Origin: Saprospiraceae bacterium
GTDB taxonomy: Bacteria; Bacteroidota; Bacteroidia; Chitinophagales; Saprospiraceae
Direction: 5' to 3'
Assembly: GCA_016715405.1 (NCBI GenBank)
Contig: JADKAE010000022.1
Coordinates: forward strand, 1-47,500
DNA length: 47,500 nt
Shown here: positions 17,914 to 26,477 of the stretch, piece after piece
How positions within the stretch are numbered: position 1 is the stretch's first letter
How the letters are laid out: every line of letters begins with the position of its first letter
Notes under the pieces: model-generated
Seen by the model: only the letters and a program-made list of their open reading frames with translations
Databases searched by the model: none
Told to the model about the DNA's origin: nothing
Made by a program: the position numbers and the translations under genes

Positions 17914-20587
17914 ATGAAAAAATCACTTACTTCCATTGGGATTATCACAGTAGTATTGGCGCTGTTATTGCCGGTTTTTTTACCGGCACAGACATTTGTC
18001 ATCAACGGCAGCGCCGTGGATCAAGGCGGCGACTGCTTTTTGCTCACACCGGCATTGACCACCCAGGCGGGTTCGGTATGGTCGCAAAACAAGATCGACC
18101 TTAGCTTTGACTTCGAAATTCAGGCTACGCTGTATTTGGGCGCCAATGACGGCGGCGCCGACGGCATCGCCTTTGTATTGCAACCGCTGTGCACCGGCCT
18201 CGGCAGTTCGGGTGGCGGCTTGGGCTACCAGGGCATCAATCCCTCGTTAGCCGTGGAATACGATACCTGGTTTAACAGTGAAAACAACGACCTTTCTCAA
18301 GACCATATGTCTATTCAGCAAAACGGCTCTACTGTGCACTTACCAGCCTTTATGCTGGCTGGACTGGCGCTGCTGCCCAATATCGAAAACAACGCCGACC
18401 ACACTACGGTGATCCAGTGGGACGCCGCCCTGCAGTCGCTTTCTGTAGTTTTTGACGGCAATCCGGTTTTGCTATATACCGGCGATATAGTTGCCGATAT
18501 TTTTGGCGGCAACCCACAGGTCTTCTGGGGATTTACCGCCGCTACCGGCGCCGCCGTTAACAACCAGCGCGTGTGTATCAACAGCGTCACATCCACCGAA
18601 TCGATACCCTACGTAGTTACCGACGCCTCCTGTCCCAATGCCTCCGATGGCGCTATCGACTTTTCAGCAGGCCCCGGCTTTACTTTTTTGTGGAATACGG
18701 GCGCCACCACCGAAGACCTCAACGGCGTTCCCGCCGGCACGTATACGCTTTCGGTGATTGATGCCGGTGGCTGCGCCAGCGATTATACCATCGAGGTGGG
18801 TTTTGTGCCCGACATAACGCCCCCCGAGGCTCGCTGCCGCGATTTTGCCGTGCTGCTGGATGACACAGGCGCAGCTACCATTACTACTGCGGATGTCGAC
18901 GACGGTTCTTCCGATGATTGTATTACGGTTTCTCTGGATCTGGATCTTACTGCATTCGACTGCGCTGATATCGGCGCCCAAACAGCAACCCTTACCGTAA
19001 CCGACGGCAGCGGCAATACGGCTAGTTGTGCTTCTGTAGTGAATGTTAAAGACGAACTGGCCCCTACCATATCCTGCCCCGATCTAATCACCGTCTGCGG
19101 CGCCGACATTCACCCCGATCAAACGGGCTCGGCGACAGCCGCAGATAATTGCAGCGTAGCAACCATCGAGTATTTCGACAACGCCAACAACCTCACTTGC
19201 GCCGACGAACTCACGCTGGTGCGCACCTGGCAGGCCACCGACGGGTCTGGCAATACAGCTTCCTGCTTCCAATTGATTAACCTTGTAAAAGACGTAGAAG
19301 GCCCCGAATGCCTGAATTGCCCCGGCGATCTCATCCTGGCCTGCGACGAATCTATACCCGACCTGCCGCTACTGGAGGTGACCGATAACTGCGACCCCAA
19401 CCCTGCAATCGCGCTGATCAGCACCACTACCCAGACTGGGAATGGATCCTGCACCGATTTTTCCTATACTATTTCCCGTGCGGTTATCGTGACCGACCGC
19501 TGCGGCAATACCCGGTCTTATCCCCAAACTATTACAGTCAAAGACGAAACAGGGCCTGATATAACCTGTCCGCCTGCAGTCAATATCTCCTGCGGAGGCG
19601 ATATTTCGCCGTCGGCAACGGGTTATCCTTATGTACTGGATGCATGCAATTCAACTATTAGCGTGAATTTCAGCGATGTAGTCACCGGCGGCGATTGCAA
19701 CTTTGCGTGCGATATTGTGCGCACCTGGACTGCGGGCGATGCCTGCGGCAATACGAGTATCTGCGAACAGGTGATTACCAGCACAACCCTCGATTTGTTT
19801 GAGACGGCTCTTTCTATGGATGTCAATGGCGACGGCGTAGCCGACGGGCTTGTGATGGGCGGCTGGCAACACTCGCTCACCCTGGGCGCCGATGTAGCGC
19901 AATGCATACCGCATTGGATACCCGCTACAGGCCTGACGCCGACTTCGCTGGTGCGCGCACGGGTCACCGCCACTCCCGACTGCGGCATCGGCCCCAATCC
20001 GCTCGATCCCGAAGGACACATGGTCAACCCGCTGCTTAGCGAAGGCATTCTGCTGAGTATCAAGTTGCGCCTCGACCCCGCTTATGGCAATACGCTGTTG
20101 TCGGAAGTAGGCTGTAATATCCACCCCGTTTTGTATCAATACATGACCCCCTTTTATACCGTTACCGACCTGTTGAAGCTCACCAATCTGGGATTGGGCA
20201 ATATCATCGGTCCGCCCCACTTGCCCCATCTGCTCAATTTACTGAGCTGTGTCAATGGCGCCTATCAGCTTTGTGAGCCCGGCCAAAATGCCGTGATGCC
20301 TTTTTGCCGGGTCTTTGCCCACGCAAACAGAAGGTATGCTCAGTCCAAAATTGGAGGTTTATCCCAACCCGGCGAGTACAACCCTTTTTGTCGATCTGAC
20401 GCCCTGGCAAAACGCCACGCTGTCGGTGCAATTGATGGATGCCCGCGGCGGAATATTGCAAACACTCCCCGCCAATGACCAATCGCTGCTGGAATTGGAT
20501 TTGCAAAATTACCCTTCCGGGTTATATTTGATCAGGTTGAATGATGGGGGGAAACTGGTGGAGACGGCGAGAGTGGTAATAAGGTAG
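17914..20587 (+). CDS. secreted L-type lectin-like protein with SprB repeat and T9SS type A sorting domain; one frameshift
   Basis: The corrected product is 890 residues. A signal peptide (LALLLPVFLPAQ) is followed by a legume-lectin-like beta-sandwich (about residues 28-230: GGADGIAFVLQ, PSLAVEYDTW, VFWGFTAATG), suggesting carbohydrate binding. A SprB-type repeat follows (GFTFLWNTGATTEDLNGV), then HYR/Ig-like repeats with paired cysteines and VTDGSGNTASC motifs. The end KLEVYPNPASTTLFVDLTP is the type A CTD. The frame breaks at T5 (20301-20305); T4 restores AGSLPTQTEG leading into the CTD. It is probably a surface or released polysaccharide-binding protein. A single tRNA lies upstream. Confidence 0.85.
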
Positions 20588-20616
20588 GGGGTAATATCGT
20601 CAACTTAAGCTGATTA

Positions 20617-20713
20617 TTTTACCACGGAGTTTCACCGAGTTCACACGGAGTTTCACGGAGTCTAAATCTCGCTCTGTCTCACTCTGTGTGCACTCCGTTT
20701 AACTCTGTGGTAA
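20617..20713. repeat. mirrored repeat of CACGGAGTTT / CTCTGTG words
   Basis: The left arm (20617-20660) has words ACCACGGAGTTTCACCGAGT and a near repeat. The right arm (20672-20713) is its diverged reverse complement, ending AACTCTGTGGTAAA. The two can pair over about 42 bases with roughly three quarters identity. Confidence 0.85.
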
Positions 20714-20774
20714 AAAAAATATCGCTTGAGTTTATCCTTATGCTGACAATAATAAATAATCAAGGTGGGGTGGC

Positions 20775-21161
20775 TCAATTAGCGCGTTGGTACTTCCGCA
20801 AGGCCTTATGCCCACCCTGGAGGTCTATAATCCGCTCAAATCCCATCTTGTGGAGCTTTTTGGCGGCGTAGGGACTGCGGTGGGCAGTCTCGCAATAGAT
20901 AAAAACGGGTTGGTTGCGGGCAAAACCCTGCATCTTTTTGCCAAAGGCAAAGCTGAGGTAACTGGCATTTACTGCTTTGTCGATATGATTTTTTCGGTAC
21001 TCCATGCCCGTGCGCACATCGATAATCAGTGCATCAGGCGCTTGCGACAACCTGTCGAGGTATTCGGCAGGAGGCAGTTGCTCCACGTTGTCCTCCTTGT
21101 AAATCCCCGATGCACAAGAGGACAGGGATAGTGCCAGGATTAGATAAACAGCTGATTTCAT
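20775..21161 (-). CDS. rhodanese-domain lipoprotein
   Basis: The 128-residue protein has a lipoprotein signal (LSLSSC, Cys16) and one rhodanese domain: ALIIDVRTGMEYRKNHI and the active-site loop with catalytic Cys90 in IYCETAHRSP. Single-domain periplasmic rhodaneses handle sulfane sulfur or act in redox tasks; the substrate is unknown. It is intact. The start lies beside a mirrored 8-bp repeat array. Confidence 0.9.
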   Translation of the reverse strand: MKSAVYLILALSLSSCASGIYKEDNVEQLPPAEYLDRLSQAPDALIIDVRTGMEYRKNHIDKAVNASYLSFAFGKKMQGFARNQPVFIYCETAHRSPYAAKKLHKMGFERIIDLQGGHKALRKYQRAN

Positions 21162-21176
21162 AGTAATTACCTGGAT

Positions 21177-21369
21177 TTTGACTTTGGGACTTTGGGACTT
21201 TAAGACTTTGCGACTTTACGAACAGGGAAATATCACGTATCTTTATTTTTCCAATTTTACGTCGCACAGTCGCACAGTCCTGATCGCCTGATCGCACAGT
21301 CGCACAGTCGCACAGTCGTACAGTCGCACAGTCGCACAGTCGTACAGTCGCACAGTCGCACAGTCGCCC
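21177..21369. repeat. mirrored 8-bp tandem repeat array (CAGTCGCA type)
   Basis: The left arm (21177-21223) has GACTTTGG and GACTTTGC units. The right arm (21262-21366) has about twelve units of GTCGCACA or GTCGTACA. The centre (21224-21261) is AT-rich. It lies between the rhodanese and ABC genes and reaches the stop codon of the ABC gene. Confidence 0.9.
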
Positions 21370-22025
21370 TACACCGCCCTTCCTCCTCTCAACTGCAAAA
21401 CCCTCCCCGTCTTGGCGGCCAGTTCCATATTGTGGGTCACCAGCACCAGCGTAGTGCCGTTTTCCTTATTGAGTTCGAAAAGCAAATCCACGACCATATG
21501 GCTGGTATCCTCATCGAGGTTGCCGGTGGGTTCGTCGGCAAAGAGAATCTTGGGTTGGTTAGCGAAGGCGCGGGCCAGTGCAATGCGTTGTTGCTCGCCG
21601 CCGGAGAGCTGCACGGGGTAGTGATCGGCGCGATCGGCGAGGCCTACGCGTTCCAGCAGGGCGGTGGCGCGAGCCTGAGCGCCGTGTTCGCCGCGGAGTT
21701 CGAGCGGCACCATCACATTTTCGAGGGCCGTCAGCGTAGGGATAAGCTGAAAATTTTGGAAAACAAAGCCCACGTGTTCGTTGCGCACGGCGGCCCGTTG
21801 GTCTTCATTCAGATTGTCCAGGTTAATGCCGTTGAGCACCACGCTGCCCGAAGAGGCGCGGTCGAGGCCGGCACAAAGGCCCAACAAGGTCGTTTTGCCG
21901 CTGCCCGAAGGGCCTACGATGGCGAAAGCGTCGCCGGCCTGGATTGCAAAGCTTACTTCGTGTAAAACGGTGAGCTCACGGCCCCCGCTGGGAAATGTCT
22001 TGGTGAGGTGGCTGACCTCCAGCAT
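21369..22025 (-). CDS. ABC transporter ATP-binding protein (LolD/MacB type)
   Basis: The 218-residue ATPase has Walker A GPSGSGKT (38-45), Q-loop FQNFQLIP, signature LSGGEQQR (140-147), Walker B ILFADEP (160-166) and switch His198. The size and the LENVMVPLEL segment fit the LolD/MacB/FtsE-like export group, which works with FtsX-like permeases on lipoproteins or exported substrates. No permease gene is adjacent. I chose the ATG at 22025 because MLEVSHLTKTF is the usual start; upstream codons read through poly-purine repeat DNA. Confidence 0.9.
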   Translation of the reverse strand: MLEVSHLTKTFPSGGRELTVLHEVSFAIQAGDAFAIVGPSGSGKTTLLGLCAGLDRASSGSVVLNGINLDNLNEDQRAAVRNEHVGFVFQNFQLIPTLTALENVMVPLELRGEHGAQARATALLERVGLADRADHYPVQLSGGEQQRIALARAFANQPKILFADEPTGNLDEDTSHMVVDLLFELNKENGTTLVLVTHNMELAAKTGRVLQLRGGRAV

Positions 22026-22080
22026 GGTAGATGGTTTTTCATGTAAAGGCGCAAACAGGGCAAAAAGTTGTGGGAATGGG

Positions 22081-22122
22081 CAAAAAAAGAGGAGAGAGTG
22101 TGGGAGAGAGGGAGGGAGGGAC
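22081..22122. repeat. purine-rich short repeat (GAGAGAGTGTGGGAGAGAGG)
   Basis: A GA-rich run between the divergent ABC and lipoprotein genes is close in wording to the CT-rich run at 26441-26477, read on the other strand. Confidence 0.5.
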
Positions 22123-22150
22123 ATATATTGCAGTATTAAAACAACCACAC

Positions 22151-22815
22151 ATGCGCCTTTTTATATTTCTTGCTTCTATATTTTTTTTTACCGCTTGCAG
22201 CATTAATCAATCTTCCACCACGGAGAAAGCGCACCCGCTGTTGGAATATTTTTACGCAAGTGAATTTAATCCCAACGACACGCTTGTATTTTATGCGGAG
22301 CAGCAGGAATTTGAAAACGATAAGCGCATCAAGCTATTGCCGGATACGGTATTGGCCAAATATGTAAGTCCGGAAATCATGGAGCGCCTAAACTTCACGG
22401 GCAGCGGCGAATACTTTGCAGCTAATCAATTTTCATTAGACTCGTTTACGATAGCTTGCGTAATCCTGACCAGAGATAATTGGTTTAGAATGGAGTCTTT
22501 GCTGCTTTTTAATAAAAAAATAAACAGTACGGCGGCCTTGTGCCTGTAGCCCAACTGTATGGAGGTGAATCAGGCCAGATATATACGTATAGCTGGTTGT
22601 ACAATCAAGACGGAGCAATTTACCTTTTCAGCAAAGATATAGCCCACTCTATAATTATGCCAACTGCGGAAAACGAAGAACCGGTAGAAAAAGACGATGA
22701 AAATAATTGGCTAAAAAGATGGCGCAATGACAATTTTGAATCCATTGCCCTGCCCGATTCTGCACGCACCGCTCAGCTGTTTAGCGAAAAGCTGTCAAAT
22801 ATGATTGAAGATTAG
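22151..22815 (+). CDS. hypothetical lipoprotein, one frameshift
   Basis: The corrected length is 221 residues. The N-terminus MRLFIFLASIFFFTACS is a clear lipoprotein signal (lipobox TAC-S). The rest is acidic and soluble, with no domain I recognise. The frame breaks in A7 at 22514-22520; A8 joins the halves as LLFNKKNKQYGGLVPVAQLY. It is divergent from the ABC gene and convergent with the next lipoprotein gene. Function is unknown. Confidence 0.7.
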
Positions 22816-22819
22816 GTCG

Positions 22820-23467
22820 TCACCTAAAATAAACATTATTACAAAAAACAATATAATCCTTAATCGCCGACTGCGCGGGGGGTATCAATTTCAAAATATA
22901 CAGGCGTTGGCTGGGAGGTAACGTGGCGGTTTGCAGCGAATCGCGCAGTTCGCCGTTGAGCAGTCGCAGGGTAAGCATTTGCTTTTGCACGGACAGTCGC
23001 AGACGCTGGGGGCTGGGGTTAGCCAGGGTACGCTGGGCATTTTGGTAATACGCCGGCGCCTGCGCCAAATTTTCGGCGATCAGCTTCCAGCGCACCTCAT
23101 CGTTTAGGGTATCATTGGTCAATACGCGTTTGACATACCCTCCGAGGTTATAGGCGACGGGGTCTTCGCGGTGTTCGCGGAGTTTTTTCAAGACGCCCTG
23201 CAGGGAGCTTTGCGTTTGTTCCCACAGCTTGCGTTGGTTGGCATTGAGCCGGCTGGTATCCAACGCGAGCAGTTCGTTTTCATACTGTTCCAGTTGGTCG
23301 AGCCGGGCTACGAGTGTATCGGGCGGCATAACAAGCAGCTTGTCAGCCGCAATATTTGATTCGGCAATCCGCCGTTCGGCTTCCCGCTGCAACTGCGCCA
23401 GGTCGGCTTCCCTTCTGCAGGACAAGCACAGGGCCAGACACAGCGCCATTGCCGCCATGCGCATCAT
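22820..23467 (-). CDS. hypothetical lipoprotein, helical
   Basis: The 215-residue product has a lipoprotein signal (MALCLALCLSC, Cys17) followed by a mostly helical, charge-rich region (for example EAERRIAESNIAADK). I do not recognise a family; the spacing LVARLDQLEQYENELLALD faintly recalls the N-terminal part of DUF885 hydrolases but lacks their catalytic part. Its start codon overlaps the stop codon of the WG-repeat gene by one base (TAATG), so the two are translationally coupled and probably work at the same site. Confidence 0.75.
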   Translation of the reverse strand: MMRMAAMALCLALCLSCRREADLAQLQREAERRIAESNIAADKLLVMPPDTLVARLDQLEQYENELLALDTSRLNANQRKLWEQTQSSLQGVLKKLREHREDPVAYNLGGYVKRVLTNDTLNDEVRWKLIAENLAQAPAYYQNAQRTLANPSPQRLRLSVQKQMLTLRLLNGELRDSLQTATLPPSQRLYILKLIPPAQSAIKDYIVFCNNVYFR

Positions 23468-23967
23468 TAGTCGCTGATCTTTTTTCCGCTTTTATCAATA
23501 TAAAACCATTCGCTGCTCTCCATCACGCTCATCTCGCCATCGGGTACCAGGGTACAGTTAAGAGCCACCCTCGCCTTGCCCTCTTCAAACGGCTCGGCGC
23601 AGGCAAATTGGGGTGCTATGACGATCTTACCCTGTTCATCGGCATAACCGATTTTGCCGTCTTTTTTAATGCGAAACAGTCCATCGGAGAAATAATCCGG
23701 GCCGTTGTCGTACCAGTAAATTTCATAGAGTTCATTGCCTGTTTTATCGATAGCCATGCAGCCGCCTTCGGGTTTGATTACCGCGGCGAAATGCCGCAAG
23801 GTATCGGTAAAACAAAATTGATATTTGCCTACAGGAATGACGGGGTTGCCCGCCGCATCAGCATAGCCGCATCGACCGTCGCCATCTTCTGTTTTCAATA
23901 AATAAGCAGGTTCGGCGGGTTGGCAGCCGATGAACAAGGAGATGAGAAGTAGCAGGGAGATTTTCAT
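23467..23967 (-). CDS. WG-repeat lipoprotein
   Basis: The 166-residue lipoprotein (signal LLISLFIGC) has WG/KWG-type repeats: CGYADAAGNPVIPVGKYQF and the better conserved DGKIGYADEQGKIVIAPQFA, with a final FYIDKSGKKIS. WG repeats are beta-rich binding modules of unknown ligand, common in Bacteroidota surface lipoproteins. It is first in a two-gene operon with the helical lipoprotein. Confidence 0.85.
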   Translation of the reverse strand: MKISLLLLISLFIGCQPAEPAYLLKTEDGDGRCGYADAAGNPVIPVGKYQFCFTDTLRHFAAVIKPEGGCMAIDKTGNELYEIYWYDNGPDYFSDGLFRIKKDGKIGYADEQGKIVIAPQFACAEPFEEGKARVALNCTLVPDGEMSVMESSEWFYIDKSGKKISD

Positions 23968-23968
23968 G

Positions 23969-24010
23969 TTTTGTTGTAGGTTGTAGGTTGTGAGTTATGG
24001 GTTATCGGTT
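23969..24010. repeat. short tandem repeat (GTTGTAG units)
   Basis: Two and a half GTTGTAG units and related GTTATGG/GTTATCG words lie just upstream of the WG-repeat gene start. Confidence 0.5.
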
Positions 24011-24043
24011 CAAGATGCTGATTATAAATAACTTACAATAGAG

Positions 24044-24094
24044 AGGCGTACAGTCGTACAGTCGTATAGTCGTATAGTCGTTCAGTCGTTCAGT
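24044..24094. repeat. 8-bp tandem repeat array (CAGTCGTA type)
   Basis: Six units of AGTCGTAC, AGTCGTAT or AGTCGTTC. The array ends exactly where a truncated coding remnant begins (24095). Confidence 0.85.
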
Positions 24095-24172
24095 CACGTG
24101 GGGCGGCTCCTCGCTCGCCTCCGGCAAGGACAACGCAATGGCTCGCACGGTGTCGGGGTGATCATGGAAAAA
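24095..24172 (-). pseudogene. N-terminal remnant of a YjbR/MmcQ-family gene
   Basis: On the minus strand about 25 codons read HDHPDTVRAIALSLPEAS, then EEPPH. This closely resembles the N-terminus of YjbR/MmcQ-type proteins (pattern VRxIALxLPEAxEEP). The similarity stops abruptly at the edge of the 8-bp repeat array, after which the frame only translates the repeat. The rest of the family (normally about 110-120 residues) is missing here. It looks like a gene cut at the repeat, by deletion or recombination. Confidence 0.5.
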
Positions 24173-24233
24173 GTACTTGGGTTCTGGTGGTAAGGTAGGG
24201 AGAAAATGTGGGGTGAGGCCATGGGTGCAGTAT

Positions 24234-24288
24234 AAAAAAATCAGGAGGTAACTACCCCGCTTCATGCACCGGTTAAGTTACCTCCTGA
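24234..24288 (-). terminator. rho-independent terminator downstream of the DEAD-box gene
   Basis: Perfect 13-base arms (TCAGGAGGTAACT and its reverse complement) are followed on the minus strand by seven T residues. It is oriented for the minus-strand helicase gene. Confidence 0.85.
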
Positions 24289-24301
24289 TATGGCCTGGTT
24301 C

Positions 24302-24346
24302 AAAGTCGTAAAGTCGTAAAGTCGTATAGTCGTATAGTCGTAAAGT
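24302..24346. repeat. 8-bp tandem repeat array (AGTCGTAA/AGTCGTAT)
   Basis: Five and a half units lie between the helicase stop codon and its terminator. Confidence 0.85.
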
Positions 24347-24350
24347 CCCC

Positions 24351-25558
24351 CTAATACCTCCTCCGCTGCATCGGCCTGCCCATCTGGCGGGGCATAATGC
24401 GTTGCGGTGCGGGCGGCATGATGGTAGCTGCCACCGAGGGATAAGGGTGATTTTCGATCACCGGGATCCTTTTGGCGATCAGCTTTTCGATATCCCGCAA
24501 TTCGGTTCTTTCTTCTACGTCGCAGAATGCGATTGCAGTACCCAGGTTACCGGCGCGGCCTGTACGGCCAATACGGTGTACGTAGGTCTCGGGCACATTG
24601 GGCAGGTCGTAGTTGAATACGTGCGTGAGTTCGTCAATATCGATGCCGCGGGCGGCTATGTCGGTGGCGACAAGCACTTTGAGCCTGCCGTTTTTGAAGT
24701 CGTTGAGGGCGCCCTGCCTGGCATTCTGGCTTTTATTGCCGTGAATGGCAGCCGCTCTGATATTCGCGTTGTGCAAAAACCGCACTACTTTATCCGCGCC
24801 GTGTTTGGTGCGGGTAAAGACCAGGGCGGTTCTGATGTTGTTTTCTTTTAACAAATGTATCAAAAGCGACTGCTTGTCCGCCTTGTTGGTGTGGTACAAG
24901 CTCTGCTCGATCTTATCGACGGTAGATGCCGGCGGGGTGACTTCCACTTTGACGGGGTTGGTCAACAATACCTGTGACAACTTCTGAATTTCAGGCGGCA
25001 TGGTAGCCGAGAAAAACAATGTCTGCCTTTTTGCCGGTAGCTTGGCGATTACCCTTTTACATCGTGAATAAAACCCATGTCGAGCATGCGGTCGGCTTCG
25101 TCGAGTACGAAAATTTCCAGTTGGGCCAGGTTTACGTAGCCCTGGTTCATCAGGTCCAACAACCTGCCGGGCGTGGCCACCAGCACGTCCACCCCCCTGC
25201 GGAGGGTATTGGTTTGCTGTTGCTGCGATACGCCGCCAAAAATCACTGCATGCGAAATGCCTGTGTGTCTGCCGTAAGCGGCAAAACTCTCGTCGATCTG
25301 TATGGCCAACTCCCTGGTGGGCGTCAAAATCAATGCTTTGATGCCGGGTTTGCGCTGAGTCTGCCGATACAGGATCTGCAGGATAGGCACCGCAAAGGCG
25401 GCCGTTTTTCCGGTACCCGTCTGGGCGCAGCCCAACAGGTCTCTTCCTTCCAATACAACAGGTATGGCTTGTTGCTGAATAGGCGTGGGGGTGGTGTATC
25501 CTTCGGCTGATAATGCCCTAAGGATAGGTTCGATTAACTCTAATTGTCTAAAATCCAT
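24351..25558 (-). CDS. DEAD-box RNA helicase (RhlE-like), one frameshift
   Basis: This is an ATP-dependent RNA helicase. The first part has the Q motif (PTPIQQQAIP), Walker A AQTGTGKT (45-52), TPTRELA, TPGRLLD and DEAD in VLDEADRML. The second has FFSATMP, TRTKHGADKV, ATDIAARGID and HRIGRTGRAG. The halves are in different frames. One extra T in T4 (25055-25058, A on the coding strand) restores GFIHDVKRVIAKLPAK and a 402-residue protein. A basic tail (MPRQMGRPMQRRRY) may bind RNA. A long leader and a -7 box at 25673-25680 precede it. The group acts in ribosome assembly and cold adaptation. Confidence 0.9.
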
Positions 25559-25672
25559 TAATGAATTAGTAATGTATGAGGCTGAGTAGACGTTGCATTT
25601 TCTGCATCAGCGAAGAAATCTCATTACTGCACCGGCTTACAACTTGCCGTGTCTGAGGTGTGAAGTAAAACA

Positions 25673-25680
25673 CAAAGATA
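25673..25680 (-). promoter_or_regulatory. predicted -7 box of the DEAD-box helicase gene
   Basis: TATCTTTG on the minus strand fits TAnnTTTG. It implies a leader of about 110 bases before the start codon at 25558. I see no clear TTG upstream. Confidence 0.4.
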
Positions 25681-25743
25681 CGCTTTTTTACACTGAATTA
25701 CGATTGTATACGTTATTAATTCCATAAATATATCTGGCGCCCT

Positions 25744-26432
25744 ATGAAATTACTACTCTTTTCTTTGTTGTGCCACGCTGCTGTGGCTGCCTATTCCCAA
25801 CCCAACTACCAGGCCTACAACGCCCTGCTGGCCAAATACGTGTCGAAAGCCGGCGAGGTTAACTACAAAGCGCTCAAAGCCAATCCAGCTGCATTGATCC
25901 GCGCTATCGACTCTTTTTAAGCAAACACCGTCTTCCAAATGGAGCAAAAACGAACAACTGGCGTTTTGGATCAATGTGTATAATGTATTTACGATCAAAT
26001 TGATAGCCGATAATTATCCCCTAAAAAGTATCATGAACCTCGATGGCGGCAAAACCTGGGACGTGGAGCGTATCAAAATCGGCGGCGAGCTGTATTCCCT
26101 CAACCAGATCGAAAACGAGATTATCCGGCCCCAATTCAAGGATCCCCGCATCCATTTTGCCCTCAATTGCGCGGCAAAATCCTGCCCGCCTTTGTACGAC
26201 AAAGCTTATCTGCCTTCGCAACTCGACCAGCAACTCGACGAGCGCACCCGCTCGTTTGTCAACTCCACAAATAACGAGTTAAGCGAAAAGCTGTAAAAAT
26301 TTCCGGATATTCGATTGGTATAAAGCCGATTTTGGCGATCTGATTGTTTTTTTAAATAAATATGCCGACGTAAAAATCTCCCCCCAAGCTAAAGTAACGT
26401 ATATTGAATACAACTGGGATCTGAATGAATAA
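25744..26432 (+). CDS. DUF547 domain protein, two frameshifts
   Basis: The corrected product is 228 residues with a signal peptide (MKLLLFSLLCHAAVAAYSQ). DUF547 hallmarks follow: GEVNYKALKAN, FWINVYNVFTIKLI, NQIENEIIRPQF, DPRIHFALNCAAKSCPPL and the closing YIEYNWDLNE. The Cys/His pattern in HFALNCAAKSCP resembles a metal or catalytic site, but the family's function is unknown. Breaks are at T5 (25914-25918; T4 restores DSFKQTPSSK) and near 26294 (removing one T restores SEKLKNFRIFDWYK). It is convergent with the pseudokinase gene. Confidence 0.85.
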
Positions 26433-26440
26433 TCCCTAAA

Positions 26441-26477
26441 AATCGCCCCCTCGCCCACTCTCCCCCTCTCTCACTCC
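26441..26477. repeat. CT-rich short repeat between convergent genes
   Basis: CCCACTCTCCCCCTCTCTC-type words fill the short gap between the DUF547 and pseudokinase stop codons. It is related in wording to the run at 22081-22122. Confidence 0.45.

Noticed and set aside
20763..20800. tRNA-like words (GGTGGCTCAATTAGC)
   Set aside because: They fall in the 3' coding end of the rhodanese gene, and no anticodon or T-arm can be drawn.
21262..21366. Tandem array that at first sight resembles a CRISPR array
   Set aside because: Units are 8 bp with no unique spacers, no repeats of 25-40 bp, and no cas genes in the window.
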